Source of the DNA: Pseudogracilibacillus auburnensis
Lineage (GTDB): Bacteria; Bacillota; Bacilli; Bacillales; Amphibacillaceae
DNA: 64,000 nt
Assembly (NCBI RefSeq): GCF_003201975.1
Contig: NZ_QJJQ01000008.1
Span: 1-64,000 of the forward strand
Reading direction: 5' to 3'
The position numbers and the translations under genes were made by a program. The notes beneath the pieces were generated by a model that did not search any database, was not told where the DNA came from, and was given only the letters and a program-made list of their open reading frames with translations. How positions within the stretch are numbered: the stretch's first letter is position 1; every line of letters begins with the position of its first letter. Below are positions 27,106 to 36,200 of this stretch, piece by piece.

Positions 27106-27408
27106 TCATTTCTTCTTCAACTGGTCTATTTTTTGTTGCACAACAAATGCTAAATCATCATTCCCAAAAAGCTGTAAAACTTGTTGGACAAGTTGATGTG
27201 AAATTTCTTCAGATTCGTTCTTTTCTACCGTTTTTTGTATTGCTTCCAGTAAAGCGGGATTTTTTTGTTGATTTGGATAAGCTAATTGATATAACTCTTC
27301 TGGATCAAAATCGTTATTGATACACCATTGTGTATATATTAATATCATCATTTCTTCATCGTTTTTATATTGTTCTATAATGTATTCATCTTTTTCATTC
27401 ATCTTCAT
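27106..27408 (-). CDS. Conserved small cytosolic protein, unknown
   Basis: 100 residues from ATG 27408, chosen because AAAGGATG lies 7 nt upstream; the longer frame lacks a site and runs into a repeat. The protein is acidic and helical (MNEKDEYIIEQYKNDEEMM; FGNDDLAFVVQQKIDQLKKK). The composition suggests a real Bacillaceae conserved hypothetical protein. No known domain is recognised. Confidence 0.7.
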   Translation of the reverse strand: MKMNEKDEYIIEQYKNDEEMMILIYTQWCINNDFDPEELYQLAYPNQQKNPALLEAIQKTVEKNESEEISHQLVQQVLQLFGNDDLAFVVQQKIDQLKKK

Positions 27409-27427
27409 TATTACACATCCTTTATTA

Positions 27428-27800
27428 AACAGGTTCTGCTGAACAACTAAAATGCATTCCAGCCTACCGTTCGCGAAATGTGGCAAGCTTTTGCGGACAC
27501 GGCTTCAGCTTCCGACTTACAATGTTTATTGGCGACGAATAATCGTAGGCGCATAGCTTTTCGATGGGACGAGCATTTAGCGCAGTCCCAAAGCTTTTCG
27601 ATGGGACGAGCATTTAGCGCAGTCCCAAAGCTTTTCGATGGGACGAGCAGAAGCGCAATCCAAGGACGTGCTAGTGTGTATGTTGCGACAAATGGTTCTC
27701 AAGCGTGGCGCATTCCAGTACTTAACCCGCCTCGGAAGAAAACCACTACACGCGAGGCTTCAGACTTGTAGGACCACACTATCGTTCGTCTTATGGAAAA
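27428..27800. repeat. Dispersed intergenic repeat, copy C (inverted relative to copy A)
   Basis: Contains CGGCTTCAGC(T/C)TCCGAC, ACAATGTTTATTGG and CTTAACCCGCCTCGGAAGAA, which are the reverse complement of segments at 19395-19530 in copy A. It includes the 37-bp tandem repeat at 27555-27663. Reading frames through it are repeat-derived and not genes. Confidence 0.7.
27555..27663. repeat. Three tandem 37-bp units inside repeat copy C
   Basis: Units at 27555-27591 and 27592-27628 are identical; a third (27629-27663) has diverged. Each contains GATGGGACGAG and CGCAGTCCCA, an interrupted palindrome of GGGAC/GTCCC. Single versions occur in copies A, D and E. Confidence 0.85.
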
Positions 27801-27917
27801 ACCATTTGCTATTTCCGCTGGAGTTAGTCACTTTTGCCAGACAACTTGACTACTATAGGTTTCGAATTTCAACTTATCTTTGTTTGCGATCTTTCAGCCC
27901 CTACATAATCATGTACA

Positions 27918-28601
27918 TTAAGATTTCCTTAGCATAAATACCCACATAAAAGATAACGCTTGTTTCAAATTTAAGGATAAATGGTTAACAACCGTTTCAT
28001 TTACTTCTTTTTTATACACTCCGAAATGATCAACCAACGAAAAGCCACTTTCTTCAGCTAATTGGTTAAATTCCCATGGCATCATTCTGTTAATAATAAC
28101 ATTCTCCCCGTACACATGACGAAATCCATGTGCTCTAGGTCCTGCTGTAGGTCCTAAAATCCCAACACAAAGCAATCCGTTCTTTTCCAAAATCTCCCCC
28201 AATTCGTTTAATGCTTGGGAAGGAGTGTTCGTCCACTCTAACACATTGATTGCCAAAACCGCTCCATATTTTTTATCTAATAGCGATATATCGTTCACAT
28301 CATATTGGAAAAACGTAATTTTTCTATCGTGCAAACGTCGGTTGGCAAGCGAAATCATTTTGCTGGAAATATCTACCCCATCAATTTTATACCCTGCATC
28401 ATATAATGTAATTGTCCCATATCCACTTCCACAGCCTACATCCAATATTCTACTCCTTTTATTTACATGCTTTTTGAAAAAAGGAATAATATCTTTTCTA
28501 CTGCCATTTTCCCACATATTCATTGCACGTTTATCCCAAACTTCGGCTTGATCATCCCATTCAACTTCTACTGCTTTTTTCCATAAAGATGATTGATTCA
28601 C
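27918..28601 (-). CDS. Class I SAM-dependent methyltransferase
   Basis: 227 residues from GTG 28601 (GAGGTGA 5 nt upstream; longer frame has no site). Motif I ILDVGCGSGYGTITL near 55, motif II region VDISSKMISLA, FFQYDVND, and post-motif AVLAINVLEW. The Methyltransf_11/25 fold is clear; the substrate is not. It stands alone, read toward repeat copy C. Confidence 0.88.
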   Translation of the reverse strand: MNQSSLWKKAVEVEWDDQAEVWDKRAMNMWENGSRKDIIPFFKKHVNKRSRILDVGCGSGYGTITLYDAGYKIDGVDISSKMISLANRRLHDRKITFFQYDVNDISLLDKKYGAVLAINVLEWTNTPSQALNELGEILEKNGLLCVGILGPTAGPRAHGFRHVYGENVIINRMMPWEFNQLAEESGFSLVDHFGVYKKEVNETVVNHLSLNLKQALSFMWVFMLRKS

Positions 28602-28783
28602 ATTTGTCACCTCTAGTCGCCATTCATTACATATCATTATACTCTTTTAAAAATCGTTGGCAATGAACGCCATTTCAGTCCTTAGATATATTGTTCTGAG
28701 CCATAGTGCTCATTTATATATTTATCCCCCATGTTATAATGTCTATCGTGATTAAAATTCATTTAGGGAGCTGAACTTATTTT

Positions 28784-29683
28784 ATGAAGAAGTTAATGAC
28801 GTTCATTCTCGTAGGCTTGCTCATTGCTGTCATGGCAGCTTGTAATAAAACGAGCGACCCTGCCGACTCAAAAGCGAATGAAAATGAACAAGAGGAAGTA
28901 ACTGATGAAGAAGCGGACAGTGAGGCAGACAGTGAAGAAGAGACTGACGAAAGTAATTCATCATCAACCAAAGAAATCTTTGATAAAACAACTGAAGCTA
29001 ATAATGGTTTAGAAAGTTTCTCTTTAGAACTTGACTTGCAACAAGCAATGGAGATTGATGGAGAAAAAATGGATATTAATTCTGTCATGCTCATGGATAT
29101 TTTTACAAACCCATTTACATTAAAACAAGAATTAACGATGGACATGGGTGAGTTAGGAAAGCAAGAAATGGAAATTTTTCTCGTTGACTCAGGTGCATAT
29201 ATCTTTGATTCTACAGAAGGTGAATGGTTAAAGCTACCAAGTGAATTTGCTGAAGAGTTCATTGATTTCTCTGATGAGGATGCAGATCTTGGTAGTGAAC
29301 TACAACAGTTTGAAGAGTTTATGGAAGACTTTACTTTAGAAGAAGATGACAATCATTACATCCTTAAATTACAAGCTGATGATGAGAAATTTAACAAGTT
29401 GATCGACGAAACTCTCCAAGATGCAATGCCAGAAGATCTTGGGTTTGAAGATGATCTGTATGATTCAATAAGTTTCGAGAATGTTACATATGAGATTATT
29501 ATTGATAAAGAAACATATTATTATAAAGAACTTAATGTAACTTTAGATTTAGAAATGGAAATTGACGGAGAAAAAATGACTTCACAACAAGTGATTCAGT
29601 CTACTTATAGTAATCATAATGAAGTCGAGGAAATAAAAGTTCCTCAAGAAGCGATCGATAACGCTGTCGAGGTCGAGTTATAA
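28784..29683 (+). CDS. Secreted lipoprotein, DUF6612-like
   Basis: 299 residues with an N-terminal signal and lipobox (LLIAVMAAC; Cys20), a very acidic low-complexity linker (EEADSEADSEEETDES) and a C-terminal domain with repeated pairs of strands (MEIDGEKMDINSVMLMDI; LEMEIDGEKMTSQQV). The layout resembles LolA/DUF6612-type lipoproteins of Firmicutes. GGGAG precedes the start by about 14 nt. It is followed by a clear terminator. Confidence 0.75.
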   Translation: MKKLMTFILVGLLIAVMAACNKTSDPADSKANENEQEEVTDEEADSEADSEEETDESNSSSTKEIFDKTTEANNGLESFSLELDLQQAMEIDGEKMDINSVMLMDIFTNPFTLKQELTMDMGELGKQEMEIFLVDSGAYIFDSTEGEWLKLPSEFAEEFIDFSDEDADLGSELQQFEEFMEDFTLEEDDNHYILKLQADDEKFNKLIDETLQDAMPEDLGFEDDLYDSISFENVTYEIIIDKETYYYKELNVTLDLEMEIDGEKMTSQQVIQSTYSNHNEVEEIKVPQEAIDNAVEVEL

Positions 29684-29762
29684 ATATAACGTGAATGACC
29701 CATGCGCTATTGATAAGTATCTTCTTCCGCTATGCATAAGTACTTTTCTGCATTTCGGGTTA

Positions 29763-29791
29763 AACCAGCTTTTTATAAGCTGGTTTTTTCA
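29763..29791 (+). terminator. Intrinsic terminator after the lipoprotein gene
   Basis: AACCAGCTT-tttat-AAGCTGGTT followed by a T run; perfect 9-bp stem. Confidence 0.85.
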
Positions 29792-29796
29792 ATTTA

Positions 29797-29826
29797 AAAG
29801 GGCCTTCCTCATGGAGGAAAGCCCCT
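29797..29826 (-). terminator. Intrinsic terminator of the cold-shock gene
   Basis: On the minus strand GGGGCTTTCCTC-cat-GAGGAAGGCCCTTTT makes a GC-rich stem-loop followed by Ts, 14 bp after the csp stop codon. Confidence 0.8.
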
Positions 29827-29839
29827 TATCGTCTATGAA

Positions 29840-30040
29840 TTATAGCGCAGAAACGTTTGCTGCTTGTGGTCCACGGTTTCCTTCGACGATTTCGAATTCC
29901 ACATCTTGACCTTCTTCAAGTGTTTTAAAACCTTCAGATTGGATTGCTGAGAAATGTACGAATACGTCGTCTCCGTCTTCACGCTCGATAAATCCAAAAC
30001 CTTTTTCTGCGTTAAACCATTTAACTTTACCAGTCATCAT
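29840..30040 (-). CDS. cspD: Cold-shock protein (Csp family)
   Basis: 66 residues, from the first ATG of [18 protein letters not shown], with AAGGAGG 9 nt upstream. RNP1 (KGFGFI) and RNP2 (VFVHF) are intact. Small OB-fold RNA chaperone that melts mRNA structure. The strong Shine-Dalgarno fits high expression. Which paralogue (B, C or D) it matches cannot be fixed by eye, so the symbol is tentative. Confidence 0.92.
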   Translation of the reverse strand: MMTGKVKWFNAEKGFGFIEREDGDDVFVHFSAIQSEGFKTLEEGQDVEFEIVEGNRGPQAANVSAL

Positions 30041-30313
30041 GAATAATGACCTCCTTATACAAATATCGTGCAAAGTAATTGAATCAATACTTTTACACCA
30101 CTTGTTAAAGAGATCGTAAAGTATTATTAAACCTTCAATTGCCTTTTGCTACTTCTAACTTTACCCTTTATCAAAATAAAATGCAAGCGAATTGGTAAAT
30201 TTTTTTAAAAAAAGTTCCCTACCTGTTACATTTTGACACGCTTCGACATAATTAGTGTCATTCTGCATAAAATAGCGGTACAGACTGATTTTTATTATAA
30301 CGGAGTGAATGGA

Positions 30314-31030
30314 ATGATTGAATCATTTGTAGTAGTAGTTCGTGCAATAATTGCTTTTTTCACCTTACTAATTTTCACAAGAATTCTAGGAAAGCAACAA
30401 ATTAGCCAATTGTCTTTTTTCGATTACATAACCGGGATTACAATTGGTTCGATTGCTGCTACTTTAACGACCGACCTCACTAGTAGAGCTTGGCCCCATT
30501 GGGTTGGTCTTTTCTTATGGACCCTTTTAGTATTCATTTTTCAGTGGATTACATTAAAAGGGAGAAATATTGCCAAATACATCGATGGAGAACCAGCCAT
30601 TGTCATCTTAAAAGGAAAAATTATGGAAGATACATTAAAAAAAACAAGATACCGTGCTGCTGATTTATTAAAATTACTTCGTTCCAAAGACGTTTTTGAA
30701 ATTAGCGAAGTGGAATATGCTGTGCTAGAAACGAGCGGAGAGCTATCGATCTTAAAGAAAGCAGAATCACTGCCTTTAACACCAAAAGATATCGGATTAT
30801 TAACCTCTTATAAGGGGATTAGCCGGGAATTAATCTATGATGGCAAAGTGATGGAACAAAATCTAAATTATATTGGTAAGGACGAAAAATGGCTATTAAA
30901 TCAAATCCGGTCAAATGGATTTGGTTCTTTTGATGAAGTATTTTTGGTCTTAATTGATGAGTCTAATAAGTTATTCATTGATGGCTATCGAGATTCGCGC
31001 AATGAAAAAGAACCAAAAACTTTAGAGTAG
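30314..31030 (+). CDS. DUF421-domain membrane protein (YetF family)
   Basis: 238 residues from ATG 30314 (CGGAGTGA upstream; the longer frame overlaps the promoter region). Three N-terminal helices with FTRILGKQQISQLSFFDYITGITIGSIAA, followed by two YetF-like cytosolic domains (EPAIVILKGKIMEDTLKK; DKEVFLVLIDE-like end). Members are linked to spore membrane or envelope functions in Bacillales. It is followed by a DUF4363 gene 8 bp later, a common pairing. Confidence 0.87.
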   Translation: MIESFVVVVRAIIAFFTLLIFTRILGKQQISQLSFFDYITGITIGSIAATLTTDLTSRAWPHWVGLFLWTLLVFIFQWITLKGRNIAKYIDGEPAIVILKGKIMEDTLKKTRYRAADLLKLLRSKDVFEISEVEYAVLETSGELSILKKAESLPLTPKDIGLLTSYKGISRELIYDGKVMEQNLNYIGKDEKWLLNQIRSNGFGSFDEVFLVLIDESNKLFIDGYRDSRNEKEPKTLE

Positions 31031-31038
31031 GTGAGCAG

Positions 31039-31404
31039 ATGAAAAAAAGTATCCGCATATTAATCCCGGTCATTCTTCTTGCATTCTTTATTGCAGTTAT
31101 GACAACGGGAGCAATTTTAAAAAAGCCAATGGGAGAAAAAGATGATCTTATTCATTATATTGAATTGATGGAAGAAGAAATTTTAAATCAAAACTGGAAA
31201 GAAGCATCTGATCATTTGTCAGATGCGAAAAAGGCTTGGAAAAAAGTTGTCAGGCGGATTCAATTTAGTGCCGAACGGGATGAAATAAATGAACTACATA
31301 AAACGTTGGATCGTACAAGCGGTTTTATTAAAGCAAAGGATAAAGGGGGAGCGATGGCAGAATTAGCGGAAGCACAAAATATTTGGACCGAGCTTGGAAA
31401 ATAA
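31039..31404 (+). CDS. DUF4363-family protein
   Basis: 121 residues: one N-terminal membrane helix (about 7-25), then a helical extracytoplasmic domain (NQNWKEASDHLSDAKKAWKK). The layout and its position just after a DUF421 gene are characteristic of DUF4363. The stop codon abuts repeat copy D. Function unknown; presumed partner of the DUF421 protein. Confidence 0.82.
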   Translation: MKKSIRILIPVILLAFFIAVMTTGAILKKPMGEKDDLIHYIELMEEEILNQNWKEASDHLSDAKKAWKKVVRRIQFSAERDEINELHKTLDRTSGFIKAKDKGGAMAELAEAQNIWTELGK

Positions 31405-31880
31405 GGGACAAAAGTGTTTTAGTCAATATCCGAACTATCATTCAATTTCTTCAATAAAAATTTGTACTAGTTTGGATTTTTTATTGGCTTTTTTTCAAAA
31501 AACATATTGCCAAAAACTGCGCAGTAAATTCGAAATAATGAATGTCTCATCGCTGCCTTCCCCGAGGGCAATGAAATGTTGGCGTAAGTGTGTTCCATCC
31601 GAATCCACTACGCACAATGTTTCCGATGGGACGAGATTTATCGCAGTCCTGGGACTGCGATTACTTGTCACAATTAACATTGCGCATCGGAGGCTAAAGA
31701 CGTGCCAGCGAAAAGCAATGGTCTGAAGCACAGTCCAACGTTTCTGTAACTATGTTTGTAGAGAAAACATCAAAAATAAATTACATCGTAGTTTATCTCA
31801 GCTATGTGAATATTTATAGCCTTGTAAAAGACTTTCTATCCTTTAAGCGTTTTTGGAGTGGAACGTTTTGTTATGTTTCC
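31404..31880. repeat. Dispersed intergenic repeat, copy D
   Basis: Begins AAGGGACAAAAGTGTTTTAG at the stop codon of the DUF4363 gene and ends in GGAGTGGAACGTTTTGTTATG, matching the ends of copy A in order. Inside are a degenerate hairpin, CCGATGGGACGAG and CACAATGTTTCCGATGG-type modules. It separates the DUF421/4363 pair from the convergent kyn operon. No gene supported. Confidence 0.7.
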
Positions 31881-31893
31881 ACTTTCGGTTGCT

Positions 31894-32520
31894 TTATTCC
31901 ATTGGTCGAATGACTGCACGAACAGGACTTCCATCTGCTCCAACTAATTTCAATGGCAATGCTATTAATTCATACAACCCAGCTTCAACATCATTTAACA
32001 AAAGATTTTCTAATATGTAAATACCGTTGTTTGATAAAGCATGATGAGCGTGAAGCGATTTACTATCAACGGGATCAACTGATGGTGCATCTATTCCGAT
32101 TAACATAATTCCTTTCTTTTTTAAATACGGTCCAACATCCGGGTGTAAAACCGTATAATCCTTTGGAAATACAGCAGAATTACGTTGCGGATCCGTTTTT
32201 AATAGAACACGTTTAACTTCCTGTAAATCATATTTTTCCAAGACTTCAATATCAATGAGATCATATTTACTTACATCAATTAATATCGCCTTACCAATAT
32301 ACGTATTCACATCCAAATCATGTGTTTTTTCACCTTCATCATCAAAATGATACGGTGCATCAACATGTGTACCAGTATGAACACCCATCGTAACTTGACC
32401 AATATTTACCGAGCCAGTCTGCGCTTTCGTTGCACTTAAATTAAATTGATAAGGTATGTCCCCTGGCCAGGTTGCAATCTCCTTTGACAATGGCTGGGTA
32501 ATATCAATCCATTTTTTCAT
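31894..32520 (-). CDS. kynB: Kynurenine formamidase (arylformamidase)
   Basis: 208 residues with the metal-binding HTGTHVDAPYHF motif of KynB/cyclase-family enzymes and conserved GIDAPSVDP. It hydrolyses N-formylkynurenine to kynurenine and formate. Full length compared with Bacillus KynB (about 206-210). Last gene of the kyn operon, 5 bp after the symporter gene. Confidence 0.93.
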   Translation of the reverse strand: MKKWIDITQPLSKEIATWPGDIPYQFNLSATKAQTGSVNIGQVTMGVHTGTHVDAPYHFDDEGEKTHDLDVNTYIGKAILIDVSKYDLIDIEVLEKYDLQEVKRVLLKTDPQRNSAVFPKDYTVLHPDVGPYLKKKGIMLIGIDAPSVDPVDSKSLHAHHALSNNGIYILENLLLNDVEAGLYELIALPLKLVGADGSPVRAVIRPME

Positions 32521-32524
32521 AAAA

Positions 32525-33871
32525 TCACCTCACAACTCCAAGTGTGTTTAAAAATACAATAATAATAGTAGCTGGCACAATCCAAGTCATTAATAGTCGC
32601 CAAACCGGATACATACTTCCTATTTCTTTACCGCCTAAGTGAAATTCTTCTTTCACAAGCGCTTTGTCCGCACGATGAATGATAAAAATAGCAATCAGTA
32701 AGCTTCCAAGCGGTAACATTATATTACTCACTAAAAAATCGGTGGCATCAAAAATACTTTTTCCAAAAATCTCTATCCCTGACATCGAGCTTGATGATAG
32801 AGCAGAAGGTATAGCAACAACCATTAGGACTGCACCTAATATCCAAGTGACAGCTTTACGTGATAATTTTCCGTTTGCTGTAAGTGCTGCCACAATAATC
32901 TCGTATAAACTAAAAGATGAAGTTAATGTCGCAAATAAGAACAATAGTAAAAATAAACTTAAAAACAGTGCACCAAATGGAAGTTGTGCAAATGCAGCTG
33001 GTAGCACTATAAACAATAATCCTGGGCCTTCGGCAGGCTCAAATCCTAGCGCAAATACAACTGGAAAAATGGCTAAACCAGCTAGCAATGATACAAAAAT
33101 ATTCATCCCAACGACAGTTCCAGCTGATGAGGTTAAGTTCACATCACGTTTCAAATAGGAACTGTATGTCACCATACAAGAAAACCCAACAGCTAGGGAG
33201 AAAAAGGATTGCCCTAAAGCATATAATAAGGATTCTCGCGTAATATTAGAGAAATCTGGCGATAGAAAAAATGTAACTCCTTCCATTGCCCCTTCTAGCG
33301 TCAAGGAACGAATCACTAAAATAATGAAGAACACAAATAGTAATGGCATCATATATTTATTCGCTTTTTCAATTCCATTTTTTATCCCCATAGAAATAAC
33401 GAGTACATTAATAATCGTAAATAACAGTAATCCTAACATCGTAGTACCGGGGCTACCAACTACCGAGCCAAATAAAGCTTCGTAATTGGCACTGTCCGCA
33501 ATTATTTTTCCCGGAATACTCATTGCACTATAAACAAGCACCCAGCCGCCAACAACACTATAAAAAGTAAGTAATAAAAAACAACCAAGGACACCAAGTC
33601 GGCCGATCCATACCCATAGGCTCTCAGGTGCTAACTTTTTATATGCACTGACCGCCTCTTTTGCTGTCCCTCGACCGATAATAAATTCTGAAATAAGCAT
33701 TGGAAGACCAATCAATAATGTAAAAATAACAAATATGAGGAAAAATGCTCCTCCACCACTCATTCCGGTAACATAAGGAAACTTCCAAATAGCTCCAAGC
33801 CCAATCGCGGCTCCGGCTGAAGCTAAAATAAAGCCAATTTTGGAAGTCCACTGATCTCTTTTTTCTTCCAT
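32525..33871 (-). CDS. Na+-dependent SNF-family symporter, probable tryptophan/kynurenine uptake
   Basis: 448 residues from ATG 33871 (AGGAGGG 6 nt upstream; a longer frame overlaps kynA). About 11-12 membrane helices. The N-terminus WTSKIGFILASAGAAIGLGA and WKFPY contain the first-helix sodium/substrate site of the neurotransmitter:sodium symporter fold; GQSFFSLAVGFSCMVTYSSY is helix 6/7. The position inside the kyn operon points to tryptophan or kynurenine as substrate; this is inferred, not read from residues. Confidence 0.85.
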   Translation of the reverse strand: MEEKRDQWTSKIGFILASAGAAIGLGAIWKFPYVTGMSGGGAFFLIFVIFTLLIGLPMLISEFIIGRGTAKEAVSAYKKLAPESLWVWIGRLGVLGCFLLLTFYSVVGGWVLVYSAMSIPGKIIADSANYEALFGSVVGSPGTTMLGLLLFTIINVLVISMGIKNGIEKANKYMMPLLFVFFIILVIRSLTLEGAMEGVTFFLSPDFSNITRESLLYALGQSFFSLAVGFSCMVTYSSYLKRDVNLTSSAGTVVGMNIFVSLLAGLAIFPVVFALGFEPAEGPGLLFIVLPAAFAQLPFGALFLSLFLLLFLFATLTSSFSLYEIIVAALTANGKLSRKAVTWILGAVLMVVAIPSALSSSSMSGIEIFGKSIFDATDFLVSNIMLPLGSLLIAIFIIHRADKALVKEEFHLGGKEIGSMYPVWRLLMTWIVPATIIIVFLNTLGVVR

Positions 33872-33894
33872 CCTATTCCCTCCTAGTACATTTG

Positions 33895-34749
33895 CTATAA
33901 TGTTGTACGTAAATCCCATAACTCTGGAAAAAAGCGGTGTTCTAAAACTTGTTTTAAATAGCTTACACCTGAAGAACCACCCGTTCCAATTTTAAAACCA
34001 ATAATTCGTTCAACCGTCTTCATATGTCTAAAACGCCATTGTTGTAACCAATCCTCTATATCGACTAGCTTTTCAGCTAACTCATATAAATCCCAGTATT
34101 TATCCACGTCTTTATATACTTTTTCCCAAGCCGCTTGAACAGTCGAATCTCCGTTATAAACAATGGAATAGTCACGATCAAGGAGATCAGAATTAATTGG
34201 AAACCCAGCTTTAGCTAACGCTCCAATTGAAACATCGTATATACTTGGGGCTTGATATGCTTTGATTAGTGCATCATGTACTGCCTGATCATTTTCATAA
34301 ATTTTTAAAATATGTTTTGATTTATAGCCTAGAGCAAATTCAATTAAACGATATTGATACGACTGAAAACCAGATGCTTTTCCTAATTTATCACGGAATT
34401 CCAAATACTCGGCCGGAGTAAGGGTTGATAATACATCCCACGCTTGAATAATTTGTGTTTGTACTTTTGAAACGCGCGCAAGCATTTTAAAAGCTGCGGA
34501 TAAATTCCCAGCCTCGATAGACTGAATAGCTGACGTTAATTCATGTAAAATTAATTTCATCCACAATTCACTTACTTGGTGAATAATGATAAACAACATT
34601 TCGTCATGATGACCTGACAGTCGATGTTGACTCGTTAAAATGGTATCTAAATGTAAATAATCGCTGTATGTCATTTCTTCTTTAAAATTCGTATGGATTC
34701 CTTTTTCCTTCTTTAAATGGTCGTATAAATCAGAAATGGATTTAGACAT
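33895..34749 (-). CDS. kynA: Tryptophan 2,3-dioxygenase
   Basis: 284 residues, the normal bacterial length. [33 protein letters not shown] and the late [24 protein letters not shown] are family signatures; the last region contains the haem-proximal His and the GTGGSSG substrate loop. It opens the indole ring of L-tryptophan to N-formylkynurenine using haem and O2. Second gene of the kyn operon, after kynU. Confidence 0.96.
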   Translation of the reverse strand: MSKSISDLYDHLKKEKGIHTNFKEEMTYSDYLHLDTILTSQHRLSGHHDEMLFIIIHQVSELWMKLILHELTSAIQSIEAGNLSAAFKMLARVSKVQTQIIQAWDVLSTLTPAEYLEFRDKLGKASGFQSYQYRLIEFALGYKSKHILKIYENDQAVHDALIKAYQAPSIYDVSIGALAKAGFPINSDLLDRDYSIVYNGDSTVQAAWEKVYKDVDKYWDLYELAEKLVDIEDWLQQWRFRHMKTVERIIGFKIGTGGSSGVSYLKQVLEHRFFPELWDLRTTL

Positions 34750-34772
34750 GTCATATTCCTCCTCATTCTAAT

Positions 34773-36041
34773 CTATGCAATGACATCACGCTTATTTTCA
34801 AAATGATTATATTGTTTCTCTTCCATAATTTGTTTTAAAATTTGAACTGTTTCCCACACTTCTGTAAATGTATTATAAAGAGCAACAGGAGCCAATCTGA
34901 TGCCATTAGGTGCTCTAAAATCTGGAATAACATTGTTTTGCTTTAGTGCCTTACAAATTCGTGCCGCTTCTTCATGTTCTAAGAAAACATGCCCGCCACG
35001 TGTTTTTTCCTGTCGTGGATTACGTACGATAAAATGATATGATCCAAGTTCTTGGTCAATTAATTCGATCATGAATTGGGTTAGCCGAAGTGACTTTTCC
35101 CTAATCCTTTCCATCCCTACTTCCTTAAATATAGACAGTGAACCAATTAACGGCGCAGCACTTAAAAGGTGCGGTGTGCCTGTTTGAAAAGCGCCCGAAT
35201 TGTTAGCGATCGTCATATCATGCTCTAAATCAAATTGTTTATCTTTATCAGAGCCGAACCATCCAGCAAGTCCAGGTTTTTCCCCAAAGTGGCGTCTATT
35301 TATATACATGCCACCAACAGATCCTGGACCACCATTTAAATGTTTATACGTACACCAGAAAGCAAAGTCAACATTCCACTTACTTAGAGAATGTTCGATA
35401 GATCCAATAGAATGACACAGATCAAAGGCGACAAGTATGCCACGCTTATGTGCTTCTTTCGTTATATATTCCATATCCAGAACCTGTCCACTTCTATACA
35501 AAACACTTGCCAATACAATGACGGCAACTTCATCTGTCATCACACGAACAATATCATCTTCATTTAATAAATGTCCATCTTTACTTTTTACTTTGATAAG
35601 ATGTTGCTCAGGGTCTAATCGATGACTTTGCAATTGGGATGTTACCGCATAAATATCAGTTGGAAAATTTAGTTCATCGACGATAATTTTATTTCTTTTG
35701 GATGAAGGATGAAAAAATGTGGCTAAGATTTGGTGTAAATTTATTGTTGTAGAACCAGTTACTATCACTTCATCTGGATCTGCCCCAATTAATGGTGCAG
35801 TCATGCTTCCTAATCGTTCAGATAAGAAAAACCACGGTTCTTCCGCATCTACCCATCCGTCAATACCTAGATTTTTCCATGAATCAATCATTTCTACAAC
35901 TGATTTCTCGGCTCGTTTTGATAACAATCCTAAAGAGTTACCATCTAAATAAATACGATTTTTCGGAATATAAAACTCATGACGATAATCTTGTAATTCG
36001 TCTTGTCTATCTAAATATTTTGCCTGATCAATCGTTACCAA
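34773..36041 (-). CDS. kynU: Kynureninase
   Basis: About 422 residues from TTG 36041, chosen because GAGGTGG lies 5 nt upstream; a GTG three codons earlier would overlap that site. PLP-binding Lys lies in [15 protein letters not shown]; also [20 protein letters not shown] and the [10 protein letters not shown] aspartate. It cleaves kynurenine to anthranilate and alanine. First gene of an operon kynU-kynA-symporter-kynB that converts tryptophan to anthranilate. Confidence 0.95.
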   Translation of the reverse strand: MVTIDQAKYLDRQDELQDYRHEFYIPKNRIYLDGNSLGLLSKRAEKSVVEMIDSWKNLGIDGWVDAEEPWFFLSERLGSMTAPLIGADPDEVIVTGSTTINLHQILATFFHPSSKRNKIIVDELNFPTDIYAVTSQLQSHRLDPEQHLIKVKSKDGHLLNEDDIVRVMTDEVAVIVLASVLYRSGQVLDMEYITKEAHKRGILVAFDLCHSIGSIEHSLSKWNVDFAFWCTYKHLNGGPGSVGGMYINRRHFGEKPGLAGWFGSDKDKQFDLEHDMTIANNSGAFQTGTPHLLSAAPLIGSLSIFKEVGMERIREKSLRLTQFMIELIDQELGSYHFIVRNPRQEKTRGGHVFLEHEEAARICKALKQNNVIPDFRAPNGIRLAPVALYNTFTEVWETVQILKQIMEEKQYNHFENKRDVIA

Positions 36042-36060
36042 TTTTACCACCTCATTTGGG

Positions 36061-36090
36061 AAGTATTAACATATATGATAGCGAATACTT
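36061..36090. promoter_or_regulatory. Candidate operator upstream of kynU
   Basis: AAGTATT and AATACTT form a 7-bp dyad with 16 bp between, 20-50 bp upstream of kynU. It may be a regulator site; no T-box or tryptophan leader is seen here. Could be chance in AT-rich DNA. Confidence 0.3.
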
Positions 36091-36200
36091 CTAGTATAGT
36101 AAATAGAAAGTCAGGATAATCGTGTGGGAAAAGGTACTTTTATGGTATAATAATTTTGGACTAGTGAACTATAGTTGCTAATAGAAAGGGGGAAATACAA

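Noticed and set aside
27478-27937. Two plus-strand frames of about 100 codons
   Set aside because: Derived from repeat copy C including its tandem units; the frame is not conserved between copies.
28777-29352. 191-codon minus-strand frame opposite the lipoprotein gene
   Set aside because: Ser-rich shadow of the acidic linker; the plus-strand gene has a signal peptide and ribosome binding site.
31495-31731. 78-codon minus-strand frame in the gap before kynB
   Set aside because: Lies wholly in repeat copy D and contains the same repeat modules as non-coding copies.
36042-36200. Possible tryptophan-responsive leader upstream of kynU
   Set aside because: No T-box core, no Trp-rich leader peptide and no terminator stem are visible; only a weak dyad.
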